Positions 22,973 to 32,288 of a stretch of 41,011 nucleotides of DNA are shown in pieces. Position numbers and translations under genes: made by a program. Position 1 is the stretch's first letter; every line of letters starts with the position of its first letter. Origin of the DNA: an uncultured Pseudomonadota bacterium (GTDB lineage Bacteria; Myxococcota_A; UBA796; SXON01); contig CAIQVJ010000059.1 in NCBI GenBank assembly GCA_903875225.1, positions 1 to 41,011 on the forward strand, given 5' to 3'. Under the pieces are notes generated by a model. The model was not told the origin of the DNA and did no database searches. It saw only the letters and a list, made by a program, of their open reading frames with translations.

Positions 22973-24664
22973 CTACGCCGCGACGTACAGGTGGAGTTCG
23001 CTGGCAGGCACGGGCAGGACGCTCGTGTACGTGATCGAGCTTGCCGCGCCTGCGTCGAGCTCTTGCCGCTCGTGGCCGACCTCGCCCGAGAGCATCAGGG
23101 AGCTGTCGATCTCGGTCGCGACCTCCACCCGCGACTCCGCGACCTCCGAGCCGGCGACTGCGCGGTCCAGCCCCATCGAGAGCTGTCCGCCCCCGGCCCA
23201 CTCGTAGGTCTCACCGAAGAAGTGTGCTGCGATCTGCCGTTCGGCGTCCAGCACGGCGTCCTCCCCGCTCTCGCCGCAGGTGTCGAACGTCGTGGCGCCG
23301 TTCCCCATCGCCGACCAGATCGCGCCGGTCTCCACCCGGAGGCTCCCCTTCGCGACCATCGTGGTCCTCACCTGCGCGCCATACTCGTCCCCGGGCCTGT
23401 CCACGAGCTCCGCGAGCGCGGCTCGCTGTGCCTCGTCCTCGATCGGGCGCTCGATCGAGCGCACCATCGCCCGATCCGGCACGTCCGCTGCTGCCAGCAC
23501 GCCGCCGCGGTCGCCGCCGGTCAGCAGTTCCAGGAGCAGCTCGGCAGCGCTCGGCAGGGCGCCGGCCTCCAACCAGGTGCTCGAGGACGCCTCGCCGGCC
23601 TTCGTGCTCCAGCACAGGAAGAAGCGGGCGGTGCGCGGGTCTGTGACGGTGTCCCTCGGGATCTCGAGGCGGACGCCGACCTCGCCGCCGAATTCCGCTG
23701 CGGCGTCGACCAGGCGCGGGTCGTCGAGGAGCTCCTGCATCAAGCCCCAGTCGAAGCCCGCGGTGACCCCGCCGCTGATCGTGGCGTGCGAGTAGTAGTG
23801 GTCCCCGTCGAGCCCGTAGCCGAACGCGACACCGACCTCGGCGCCGGCCTCCGCGCCGATCCCCACGCTCCCACCTGCCTCGGCCTGTGCCCCGACCACC
23901 TGGTCCACCGCCCACGTGTCCGGCGCGGTCAGGCTCTCGATCAGCATGTCGATGCTGCGAACCAGCGCGTCCAGGCTCGGCGAGCACGGCGCCCCTGCCA
24001 GCATGCCGTCCATCGCGTCGGTGTCGAGCTCCCAGCCGGCCTTCACCTGCCATCCCGCAGAGACGCCCGCCCCGACGTCCACGCCGATGCCCACGTTGAC
24101 GTCTGTGCCTTGCTGCGTGTCCGGCTCGATGGCCGCCAGGGACGCGTTCAGCGCTTCGAGTTCGGCCGGGAGCTCGACGTCCAGGCCAGCGCGCAGCTCC
24201 CCCTCGAGCTCGACGCTGAACCCGTGGTCGGTGCGCTCCGTCGCGACCTCGCCTCTCAGCTCGCCACCGGCTTCCAGCATCACGCTGGCTTCCCCGCCGA
24301 CCGCGATGCGCCTGTCCATCGGCCAGAGGAGATCACGTACGGAGTCGACCATCTCGGGCGCCTCGCGCGCGACGTCTTCCAGGGTGTAGTGCGAGAGCCA
24401 GCGCTGTGCAGGGGCCCGCTTCGGGTCGGCCAGACAGGTGGCCAGGACGCCCGAGAAGTCGATGATGCCCCAGCCGACGAGCGCCATGTAGGCGATGTCG
24501 TCGTCCTGCTCGTCGAGATACCGCTGGCTGTAGTCTGCAGTGAGCCCGGCATCCTCGAGGGCCGCCTGGTTGCCGTACGGCTGCGGCGCGACCGCGGTTG
24601 AGGCGCTGGTGGTGGGGGTTGTCGTCGACTGGGTGGCGGTGGTGACGGACTGGGAGAGGGACAC
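22973..24664 (-). CDS. Large Gly/Ala-rich protein, function unknown
   Basis: A 563-residue protein from GTG 24664, which has GGAG upstream; an in-frame ATG at 24718 is less likely. There is no signal peptide. The N-terminus is low complexity, rich in Ser and Thr (SLSQSVTTATQSTTTPTTSA), followed by PQPYGNQAALEDAG. I have seen similar Thr-rich leaders with a YGNQ-type motif on predicted secreted or injection-system-associated proteins of Myxococcota, but this is a loose memory. The middle alternates short Gly/Ala/Val strands (VGIGVDVGAGVSAGW, GSVGIGAEAGAEVGVAFGYG), suggesting a large beta structure. The C-terminal part is mixed and acidic. It lies between tamA and aspS on the same strand, 62 bases before aspS. 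Confidence 0.6.
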   Translation of the reverse strand: MSLSQSVTTATQSTTTPTTSASTAVAPQPYGNQAALEDAGLTADYSQRYLDEQDDDIAYMALVGWGIIDFSGVLATCLADPKRAPAQRWLSHYTLEDVAREAPEMVDSVRDLLWPMDRRIAVGGEASVMLEAGGELRGEVATERTDHGFSVELEGELRAGLDVELPAELEALNASLAAIEPDTQQGTDVNVGIGVDVGAGVSAGWQVKAGWELDTDAMDGMLAGAPCSPSLDALVRSIDMLIESLTAPDTWAVDQVVGAQAEAGGSVGIGAEAGAEVGVAFGYGLDGDHYYSHATISGGVTAGFDWGLMQELLDDPRLVDAAAEFGGEVGVRLEIPRDTVTDPRTARFFLCWSTKAGEASSSTWLEAGALPSAAELLLELLTGGDRGGVLAAADVPDRAMVRSIERPIEDEAQRAALAELVDRPGDEYGAQVRTTMVAKGSLRVETGAIWSAMGNGATTFDTCGESGEDAVLDAERQIAAHFFGETYEWAGGGQLSMGLDRAVAGSEVAESRVEVATEIDSSLMLSGEVGHERQELDAGAASSITYTSVLPVPASELHLYVAA

Positions 24665-24743
24665 GGGCGGGCTCCGGGGTTCTCCGGTGCCGGCGCAAGG
24701 CGCGTGCCCATGGATCAACGTGCGGTTTTCCCGGGGTGCGCCG

Positions 24744-24770
24744 CTGACCTCCGTCAGTGACGGTTGTCAG
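24744..24770. other. Imperfect hairpin between tamA and the next gene
   Basis: CTGAC-ct-CCGTC-agt-GACGG-tt-GTCAG folds into two stacked five-pair stems with a small internal loop. No T-run follows on either strand, so a classical terminator is unlikely. It lies in the 163-base gap downstream of tamA. An RNA-processing or regulatory site is possible. Confidence 0.3.
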
Positions 24771-24827
24771 TGCCCGACGACGGCCGCCCGCGTTCGTGAG
24801 CACCGGGAGCCAGCGCGCCGAGCGCTG

Positions 24828-27800
24828 CTAGAACACGCTGCCCAGGCTCACGTGCAGCCGCGCCCAGTCCTCTCCCCGCGCCTTGATCCACGCCGGGTTG
24901 AAGCCCACGTCCACCTGGATGGGGCCCACGGCCGTCGCCCGCCGGAGCCCGATGCCCGCGGACCAGCGCAGCGCCGGGTCGCCGCCGTGCGCGGCGTCGA
25001 GCGTCATCGACGTGGTCTGCACGAGCGGCGAGAGCCACCACACGTTCCCGAAGTCGGAGAAGAGCGCGACCCGGGTGGCAGACCAGCCGGAGAGCCCGAA
25101 GACGTCGAGCGGGACGGAGAACTCGACGGTGCCCACCGCCATGGCGTCGCCCCCGGTCGTGACCCAGCGCCCTGTGGAGGTGCGCTCGGCGTAGTCGAGG
25201 ATCGGGTCCAGGGTGTTCGGATACGCGATGTTCTCGTTGCTGACGAGGTTTGCGGGGCCCAGCGTGTCGAGCGCGAAGCCGCGGAAGCTGGCGCCGCCGC
25301 CGCCCTGGAACCTGTCCTCCACCGGGAGCACCGAGGTACCGTCGGGCACCCAGGCGGCGCCGCTCCGCAGCCGCAGCAGGAACGCGGGTTTGCCGACGGG
25401 GATGAGCTGCGTCCAGCTCCCCTCCGCCCGGAGGTACACCTGGTCGCCGAACAGGGGATCGGTGACGACGAAGGCGGCGTTCCCGACCCCACCGCGCGTG
25501 GGGTTGAACGGGTCGTCGCGGAGGTCGAGCAGGAAGGAGAGGTCGAGGCCGGACTCGCGGCGCAGCGAGCTTGGGGTGATCGGCGAGGGGTCGACGGCGT
25601 TGGAGACCCCGAGGGGTCCGAGCCACGGATCCCCCTCCACGAGTACGCCGGGGTCGACGTCGAGCAGTCGACGCCACTGCACCCGGTAGTCTGCGCGGAT
25701 CGTGGTGGAGGGGCCGATCTTGAGCGAGAGGCCGGCCGCGACGCCCGAGCGCGCGAGGCGCCAGTCCGGGGCCTGCTCCTCTGCGCCGAACAGGATGTCA
25801 CCCGTGACCGACTCACCGCGCCCGGGCACGTGCGGGGCCTCGTAGTGGGCGGTAGCCCGGTAGGTGGGGTTCGAGAGGTCGAAGGTCCAGCCGTCACCCT
25901 GCCACCCGATCCCGGTCTGCCCGTAGAGCGTGAGCGTGTGCGCGATGCCGAACAGGTTCCGGTGCCCCGCGCGGGCAAAGATCCGCAGGCCCTGGTCCGT
26001 GGCCACGCCGCCGCCCACCTCGGCGTACAGGTTCTTGCGCTCCGACACATCGATGAGGATGTCCTTCACGCGATCCTCGTCGCCCACGGCCTCCACGCTC
26101 ACCCGGTCGAAAACCCCGAGGTCATACAGGCGGCGGCGGATCTCGGAGATGGCGTCCGGGGTGATCGGGTCGCCCGGCTGGAGCGCGATCTCGCGCTCGA
26201 TCACGAACCGCTGGGTTCGGGAGTAGCCGCGGATCAGGATGGCGCGCAGGTAGACGATGTTTCCCGGGGTGACCGTCACCGTGAGGTCGGCGCGCGTGCC
26301 GTCCGCGGAGAGGGAGAGCGCGGTCGTCGCGTCTGCGTTGAGGTAGCCGAGGTCGCCGTACCGATCGACGAGCTTGCGGGCGCGCGTCTCGATGGCGCTG
26401 GGGTCCACCGGGTGGCTGACGAGATCCTGGTACAGCCCCGTCGCGTCGTCCTCCATCTCCGGTACGCCACCGTTGATGGTGAACCCCGCGAGCCAGGCCC
26501 GGGGCCCGGGGACCACGTGCACTGCGACGTCCTCGTGCCGAAGGCGCCCTGCTCCGCGCGCCGTCAGCGCCGTGCGCTGGAACGTGGCGGAGAGGTACCC
26601 TTCCGCGCGGTAGAACTCGCGCAGGGCGCCGAGGGCCTTGTCCACGGCCTCGGGCGTGACCTTGCCGCGCTCGAAGCCGTCGCCCGCCTCCAGGAACGCG
26701 CCGCGGAGGTACTTCTGCGTCCAGATGCGGTCCCCGTCGGGGGAGTCGAGCGCGCCGGGCGGCCCCTCGAACGTGATGTGCCCGAGCCGGTGGCGGGGTC
26801 CGATCGCGCCTGTCAGGCCGAGCTTCACGTTGTCGGCGTCGGTCGCGACGGCGACCTTCACGTCGGCCGTGAGGTGGCCATCGGCCCGGAGGGCGGTGTT
26901 GAGCGTGTCCGTGGCGTCGGCGTCGAACGTGCGGGTGAGGCGCACCCCGTCGGCCAGCTCCAGTGCGTCGACGACGTCGCGAGGCCGCACCCCGGTCGCG
27001 CCGGGGTCGACGGTCCATTTGCGGCGCCCATCGATGAACACGGCCCCGGCGCCGTCCTCGCCGACCCCGATGGACACCCGCGCCTCGTAGTGCCCCGCTC
27101 GGGGGCCACCCCGCTTGCGTGCAGCCGATGCCAGCGCCTCGCGCGCCGCCTGCAGCCTCGCATCCGTGTAGGGGCGCCCGCGCCGGACACCGTGGCGCAC
27201 CAGGATCCAGCGCGCCTGCCAGGCGGGGATCGCGTCGTCCACGTGCAGCTTCAGCGAGGTGATGCGGTTCGCCGCGCCCTCGTCCACCTCTATGCGAACG
27301 TCCACGCCATCGGGTTCGCCGCTGGAGTCCTCGCGCCCGGTCGCCACGATCCGCGCCTGCGCCCTGGGCCAGCCGCGCGCAGCATAGGCATCGTGCACTG
27401 CGCTCGCGAGCGTCTGTACGTCTTCGGGAAACCACGCACTCTCGCGGTTGAGGTGGATGGCCGCCTGCAGCTCACGACCTGGGAGGTGGGGGTTGCCCGC
27501 GATCCGAAGCGAGTGGATCTCGTCCGGCGGGTAGATCCTGTAGTCCACATGCACTGCGGGGATGGGCTTCCCATCGGCGTCGAAGGCCGGCCACTCCTCG
27601 ACGTCCACCTCCACCTGCACGATGTGGGCGACGCGGTACAGCATCGCCAGGTCCTGTCGAACGTCCTGCGGGCTGTAGCGGCCGTCCTGCCTCACGCGCA
27701 GCAGCGGCTCCAGGTCCTCGTCCGGCAGGCCACCTCGCCCGGCAGACAGGGTTCGCAGCGCGATCAGCTGGCCGGTGTACCGTGTGGGCACCGGGTCCTC

Positions 27801-27896
27801 CATGTTGAGGTCCAGCCCCGCCTCGACCGATGGCTCGGCCTGGGGCTCGGGATCCTCCGCGTGAGCCGAGCGCAGGAGCAGCAGCGCGAGGAGCAT
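24828..27896 (-). CDS. tamA: Omp85-family outer-membrane assembly protein, TamA/BamA-like
   Basis: A 1022-residue protein that inserts or exports proteins at the outer membrane. Residues 1-14 are a signal (MLLALLLLRSAHA). About residues 30-620 are POTRA-type alternations, enough for six or seven domains against three in TamA and five in BamA. The C-terminal barrel starts near SERKNLYAEVGGGVATDQGL, has the lid-loop motif FRGF near residue 870 and ends in Phe (LHVSLGSVF). ATG 27896 overlaps the tamB stop by one base (TGATG), so the two proteins are made together; this pairing favours TamA over BamA. Gene order is tamB then tamA, the reverse of enterobacteria. Two long open frames on the plus strand over this gene are antisense shadows. 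Confidence 0.88.
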   Translation of the reverse strand: MLLALLLLRSAHAEDPEPQAEPSVEAGLDLNMEDPVPTRYTGQLIALRTLSAGRGGLPDEDLEPLLRVRQDGRYSPQDVRQDLAMLYRVAHIVQVEVDVEEWPAFDADGKPIPAVHVDYRIYPPDEIHSLRIAGNPHLPGRELQAAIHLNRESAWFPEDVQTLASAVHDAYAARGWPRAQARIVATGREDSSGEPDGVDVRIEVDEGAANRITSLKLHVDDAIPAWQARWILVRHGVRRGRPYTDARLQAAREALASAARKRGGPRAGHYEARVSIGVGEDGAGAVFIDGRRKWTVDPGATGVRPRDVVDALELADGVRLTRTFDADATDTLNTALRADGHLTADVKVAVATDADNVKLGLTGAIGPRHRLGHITFEGPPGALDSPDGDRIWTQKYLRGAFLEAGDGFERGKVTPEAVDKALGALREFYRAEGYLSATFQRTALTARGAGRLRHEDVAVHVVPGPRAWLAGFTINGGVPEMEDDATGLYQDLVSHPVDPSAIETRARKLVDRYGDLGYLNADATTALSLSADGTRADLTVTVTPGNIVYLRAILIRGYSRTQRFVIEREIALQPGDPITPDAISEIRRRLYDLGVFDRVSVEAVGDEDRVKDILIDVSERKNLYAEVGGGVATDQGLRIFARAGHRNLFGIAHTLTLYGQTGIGWQGDGWTFDLSNPTYRATAHYEAPHVPGRGESVTGDILFGAEEQAPDWRLARSGVAAGLSLKIGPSTTIRADYRVQWRRLLDVDPGVLVEGDPWLGPLGVSNAVDPSPITPSSLRRESGLDLSFLLDLRDDPFNPTRGGVGNAAFVVTDPLFGDQVYLRAEGSWTQLIPVGKPAFLLRLRSGAAWVPDGTSVLPVEDRFQGGGGASFRGFALDTLGPANLVSNENIAYPNTLDPILDYAERTSTGRWVTTGGDAMAVGTVEFSVPLDVFGLSGWSATRVALFSDFGNVWWLSPLVQTTSMTLDAAHGGDPALRWSAGIGLRRATAVGPIQVDVGFNPAWIKARGEDWARLHVSLGSVF

Positions 27897-30800
27897 CAGT
27901 CGCCCTCCACGCGGAGCTTGAGGTCGAGCCCGTAGGCGGCGCCGATCGCGGGCAGCGTGCGGCCTTCCTGCTCGGTCGCGAGCCAGGCCGAGAGATACAG
28001 TCGCTGGGCGATGCGCCGCTCGATGCTGGCGTACCAGTCGCGACCGAGGTTCTGGCCCAGCGCGGTCTCCACGGTCACGTCGAAGCCCGCGACCTGCTTC
28101 TGCGCGACCAGCCGGAGGTCGGACGAGAGCGTCGGCGTACCGCGCTCGGTCACTCCGCTCACGAGGTTCCAGCGGTCGACCACCAGGAACGATCGGGACA
28201 GTGGAGTCTGCCCCAGCAGCAGGTCGCCCGTCTCCGCGAGCAGCGCGGTGCCCAGCCCTCCGTAGCGTTCGAGTTCGTCGCGGGTGACCCCGAAGAGCAG
28301 CAGCGCGTTGATGTCCGCCTGCGAGAGGTAGGGATCGGACGACGTGGTGGTGCGCCAGTCCGAGAACGGTCCGTTGACCAGGTAGTTCACCCGGTAGTCC
28401 TGCTCCTGACTGCGCACGTCGGTCTCGAGCATCACGTCGAGATCGGGATCGAAGGTGAACGGATCGACGTACCGGATCTCGGCGCGGTGGATCTCGAACT
28501 GGCGGTCGTTCAGGTAGATCTGGCCGCCGGGCTCGAGGCGGATCTCGCCGACCATTCCGGGTCGGGCCGTGTCGCCGATGATCCGGAGATCGCAGGTCGC
28601 GTCGGCGTCGGCCACGTTGTTCCGGAGCTTCAGCGTCGGCTCCAGCGGCTCGTCCTTCGCAGGCCGGGTGTTCACCACCAGATCCATGCCGAAGTAGTTG
28701 TCGTTGGGATCCGGCGCGGCTGCCGTCAGGTGCTCCTCGCGCAACGAGACGACCATCGCCTCCCAGTCGATCCGGTCCCGCCACTCGAGGTCCGTGATGT
28801 GGATCTCGCCGCTCAAGAGCAGGCCACCGACGGGTCCATCGAAGGTCAGCCGGGCGTTTCCGCGCATCGGCGGCAGGTAGTCGAGGTACTGGATGCGGGA
28901 GTCCGTGAGCTTCCCCGCGAGCGAGTAGCGGGAGGGGACCCAGTCCACCGCCTCGATCCGGGACGGCTCCCCGACGAACCTGCCCCCCCCGACGGCTGCG
29001 CTCACGTTCGCGAAGGTGTAGGCCCGGGAGGTGGCGGAGAGCTCAGCCTGCACGTTTTCGAAGGTTGCTGGAAAGTACCCTGTTCGGAAGGTCGCATTCT
29101 TTATGCGCGCGCCGATGGTCACGAGGTCGGTGGCGGTGTTGTCCACGCGCACCGTCAGGTCGGCGAGCCCCCGGGCATCCTGCAGCTCCGGGACGATCGC
29201 GCGGAGCAGGTCGAGGTTCAGCTTGCCGCCCCCCTCGAAGAGCACGGGCGGCAGCGAGGAGTCGGTCCCGGTAGCGGGCGCGGCGCTGCCGGCGAACTTC
29301 AGGCGGGTGCCATCCGGGCTCGCGAGCACGACAGGCGGGAGGGAAAACGCCCGTTCATGCAGCGAGAAGGACCAGGGATCCTCGTTCTGGAGCACGTGAT
29401 CGCCCCAGGCCAGGCGTACGGACTCGAGCGTGCCGGCGATGTCCACCGGCGTTGGGTGATCGCCGAGCTGGCCGGCGAGATCGAGGGTGCCCGTGAGGTT
29501 TGCCGCGATCGGGGTGCCGTCGGGCGCACGCGGATGGAAGTACGAGAAGGGGAACTCGTCGAACCGGGCGTGCAGCACGTAGGGCTGCTCGCCACCGAGC
29601 CCCAGCGTGCCGTTGGTGGTGCCCGCGCCGCCGAGCAGATCCCCCGTCCACACGAGGGTGTCCGTGTCGGAGTCGGCGCCGTGATGGGTGGTGTCGAACC
29701 GGAAGGTCGTGTCGGCGATCGGCTCTCCGAACACGTGGACGTGCCGGAGTGCGAGGCGTCCGCGCGGCTCCCAGTCGTACAAGGTGCCGCCGACCTGGGC
29801 GTCGAGCTGCACATCCCCCGTCACCCCGTACCCTGCGGCGTGAGCGAGCCGCTCCACGGCCATGCCGTCGCTCAGGATCTCCATGTTCATCGCGAACCCG
29901 CGCTTCACCGAGCCTCGAGCGCGCAATGCCTCGGTGTGTCCAGGGGCACCCGGCCTCTGCAGCCGCAGGTCCTGCAGCGTGAACTCGCCGTCCACCATGC
30001 TCCCGTGGACCGTGCCGCCGGTGATCGGTTCGCCCCACAGCGTCCCGGCGCCCACCGTGAACGAGCTCGGCCCGTCCAGGTTGTACGGCGTGCCCTCCAG
30101 CGTGATCTGGCCCTGCATCACCGCATCGAAGTCGCCCAGGTCGACGAAGATCCCGGTCAGGTCCCTCGCGTGGCCGTCGGTGACCGTGATCCGGGTGTTG
30201 ATTCGCTCACCGTGCATCAGATCGATGCCGAATTGCCCCTCGTAGGCGGTCGCGCCGAGCCGGGCGTCGATCTCGTCGAAGTCGAGGCGCTTCATGTCCG
30301 AAAAAAAGGTGGCGGTCATCGTGTCGGCGAGCGCAAGCCCGAACACGACCACCCCTTGCCCCTGGACCGTGCCGGTCGCGCGCAGGTTGTCGTACGGACC
30401 GGCGAGCACGCCATGGACCGCTGCGATCCCGTCCAACCCCAGATCGTTGAGCGGAGCGAGCCAGGAGAGGTCGAGCTGGGGGATGTCGACGTCGACGCGG
30501 AGCGGGCCCCGCGGCATGAAGCCGATGTCGGCGACGACGTTCCCGTGTGTCGGTCCCGCCCGCAGTTGGTGCGCGTTGAGGACCATGTGGTCCGCTGTGA
30601 TGACCATGTCGCCGACGAGTGAGCCTCGTGGGACCGCGATGAGCGTGTCGTGCTTCTTCCACACCGGGGCATCGCCCACCTCGAGGTCGGTGAGCGCGAT
30701 CTCGAAGGGCCCCTCGAGGCGGAACGGAAGGATGCTGCCGGTCACGCTGGTGTCGACGTCGGCCTGGAAGTTCACCCACGGCGTGGGCGCCACGCCCACG

Positions 30801-31969
30801 TCGGAGAGGATGTGGGCGAGCGACACGTTCTCGGCCCGGACGGTCCCGGCGAGCGTGAGATCGGCGAGGTTGACGTTGGCGTCGATGCCGAGCTGCCCGG
30901 GGCCCCAGGTCATCTGGGCGTCTTCGAGGAAGAAGTGGGGCGGCCGGGATGTGTCGCCCAGGTCCACGTGCCAGGGGCCCAGGATGTCGCCGAACGACCG
31001 GGGTACGCCCGCGTGCAGCGTGAGCCCGTCTACCGCGACCATGCCTTCGACGACCGGCTTCTCCGGCGTACCGGAGAGGCTGGTGTCGAGGGAGACGATG
31101 CCCGAGGTCCATCCCTCGCGCGGGCGGGATGCGATGTCGGCAGGGAGCCCGGGCGTGAGGGCGGCGAGGTCGAGCCGCGTGGAGAGATCCCCCACCAGCC
31201 CGTGCCCGAGCCAGACGTCGATGCCCCCGTCCACCGTGAGCAGCGCCTCGTTCGTCGTCCTCCCGTCCCGTCCCGGGGCGAGCCGGATGTGAACGTCCGG
31301 AAGAGCCACGCGCTTCGGCGTGAGCAGCACCTCGCGGAACACGATCGGGGCCTCGTGCACGTCGAGGTTTCCTGCGGCCACGCGCAGGTCGCCGAGCGTG
31401 ACGTCGGCCCGGTCGGGCCCGACGGGGGTCACGTCGACGCCGTCGACGTCCACGGACCAGAGCGTGCGGACCTTGTCGGAGCCCTCGACGTGAAAACGAC
31501 CGGACACGATCTTCAACTCCTTCCACGGGAAGGTCGACAACGGCTCCTGCGTGGACCCCGATCGGTCGAAGAGGGTGGTCGTGTCGCGGAATTCGCGCAG
31601 TCCATCCGGGTCCACGTGGAGCGCCACCTCCGGTCGCAGCAGGGTGATCCGCTCGAGCACCGGCACGCCGAAGCCCGGGAGCGGGCCCGCCTGGCGGTCC
31701 CAGCCCAGCGTGGCCGTGACGGCGTCGACGTGGGCCAGGGTCTCGTTGGTGGCGGGGTGCGCGATGTCGATGCCCTGCAGGGAGATCCGTGTCGGGCCGA
31801 TCACGAACCGGGTGACCGTGGCACGTTCGCCGGTGAGCCCCTCGATCGTGGCCTCCAGGAGGCGGCAGACCCCGTCCGACGCGGCCTCGGAGCGGATCCC
31901 GGCGATCACCGCGAAGAGGCCGATGGTCGGCCACATCAACATCCAACGCAGTCGGGTACGACGGGCCAT
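27896..31969 (-). CDS. tamB: TamB-family (AsmA-like) envelope-spanning protein
   Basis: A 1357-residue protein anchored by an N-terminal membrane helix (about 8-25, MLMWPTIGLFAVIAG). The long middle part consists of repeated short strands, as in the AsmA/TamB group, which form a hydrophobic groove across the periplasm for phospholipids or outer-membrane proteins. The C-terminal 350 residues match the TamB domain: LEPGGQIYLNDRQFEIHRAE, IRYVDPFTFDPDLDVMLE, and PYLSQADINALLLFGVTRDE. The start lies 150 bases from tRNA-Gly on the opposite strand. A small GCCGC-ttt-GCGGC hairpin (31985-31997) sits in its leader. Length is close to the 1259 residues of E. coli TamB. Confidence 0.9.
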   Translation of the reverse strand: MARRTRLRWMLMWPTIGLFAVIAGIRSEAASDGVCRLLEATIEGLTGERATVTRFVIGPTRISLQGIDIAHPATNETLAHVDAVTATLGWDRQAGPLPGFGVPVLERITLLRPEVALHVDPDGLREFRDTTTLFDRSGSTQEPLSTFPWKELKIVSGRFHVEGSDKVRTLWSVDVDGVDVTPVGPDRADVTLGDLRVAAGNLDVHEAPIVFREVLLTPKRVALPDVHIRLAPGRDGRTTNEALLTVDGGIDVWLGHGLVGDLSTRLDLAALTPGLPADIASRPREGWTSGIVSLDTSLSGTPEKPVVEGMVAVDGLTLHAGVPRSFGDILGPWHVDLGDTSRPPHFFLEDAQMTWGPGQLGIDANVNLADLTLAGTVRAENVSLAHILSDVGVAPTPWVNFQADVDTSVTGSILPFRLEGPFEIALTDLEVGDAPVWKKHDTLIAVPRGSLVGDMVITADHMVLNAHQLRAGPTHGNVVADIGFMPRGPLRVDVDIPQLDLSWLAPLNDLGLDGIAAVHGVLAGPYDNLRATGTVQGQGVVVFGLALADTMTATFFSDMKRLDFDEIDARLGATAYEGQFGIDLMHGERINTRITVTDGHARDLTGIFVDLGDFDAVMQGQITLEGTPYNLDGPSSFTVGAGTLWGEPITGGTVHGSMVDGEFTLQDLRLQRPGAPGHTEALRARGSVKRGFAMNMEILSDGMAVERLAHAAGYGVTGDVQLDAQVGGTLYDWEPRGRLALRHVHVFGEPIADTTFRFDTTHHGADSDTDTLVWTGDLLGGAGTTNGTLGLGGEQPYVLHARFDEFPFSYFHPRAPDGTPIAANLTGTLDLAGQLGDHPTPVDIAGTLESVRLAWGDHVLQNEDPWSFSLHERAFSLPPVVLASPDGTRLKFAGSAAPATGTDSSLPPVLFEGGGKLNLDLLRAIVPELQDARGLADLTVRVDNTATDLVTIGARIKNATFRTGYFPATFENVQAELSATSRAYTFANVSAAVGGGRFVGEPSRIEAVDWVPSRYSLAGKLTDSRIQYLDYLPPMRGNARLTFDGPVGGLLLSGEIHITDLEWRDRIDWEAMVVSLREEHLTAAAPDPNDNYFGMDLVVNTRPAKDEPLEPTLKLRNNVADADATCDLRIIGDTARPGMVGEIRLEPGGQIYLNDRQFEIHRAEIRYVDPFTFDPDLDVMLETDVRSQEQDYRVNYLVNGPFSDWRTTTSSDPYLSQADINALLLFGVTRDELERYGGLGTALLAETGDLLLGQTPLSRSFLVVDRWNLVSGVTERGTPTLSSDLRLVAQKQVAGFDVTVETALGQNLGRDWYASIERRIAQRLYLSAWLATEQEGRTLPAIGAAYGLDLKLRVEGD

Positions 31970-32121
31970 GAGTGCACCCCATTAGCCGCTTTGCGGCACG
32001 TGGGGCCTCGGATTCGTCGTCGGCGGGAGGGCTCGGCACCACCCCGCGACCGGGCGGGAAACGACGCCGTCGGAGCGGGCGAGGTTGCGGGATGGGCGCG
32101 TCCGGTTACACATGGGGCACC

Positions 32122-32197
32122 GCGGGCGTAGCTCAGTTGGTAGAGCACGAGCTTCCCAAGCTCGGGGTCACGGGTTCGACCCCCGCCGCCCGCTCCA
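32122..32197 (+). tRNA. tRNA-Gly (anticodon CCC), CCA encoded
   Basis: Acceptor GCGGGCG/CGCCCGC (32122-32128, 32187-32193), D arm GCTC/GAGC, anticodon stem CGAGC/GCTCG around TTCCCAA with CCC at 32155-32157, and T arm ACGGG/CCCGC around TTCGACC with one A-C mismatch at the outer pair. U73 and the encoded CCA (32195-32197) follow. A -35-like TTGCGG (32085) and TACACA (32107) are upstream but weak. Confidence 0.97.
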
Positions 32198-32204
32198 TTC
32201 ACCC

Positions 32205-32241
32205 AGAAGCCACCGGAAACCCCGGTGGCTTCTCGCTTTTT
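32205..32241 (+). terminator. Rho-independent terminator of tRNA-Gly
   Basis: AGAAGCCACCGG (32205-32216) pairs perfectly with CCGGTGGCTTCT (32222-32233) around the loop aaacc, followed by cgcTTTTT. It starts eight bases after the tRNA CCA. Confidence 0.95.
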
Positions 32242-32288
32242 GGAGTGTTTTTCCTGCGTCGGGACCCGGGAGCCGTTAATCGCGGCGG

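Noticed and set aside
21171..23207. 678-codon plus-strand frame over aspS
   Set aside because: Antisense to all AspRS motifs; no recognisable protein.
24540..30622. Two long plus-strand frames (1131 and 930 codons) over tamA and tamB
   Set aside because: Both are antisense shadows; the minus strand has the Omp85 and TamB motifs.
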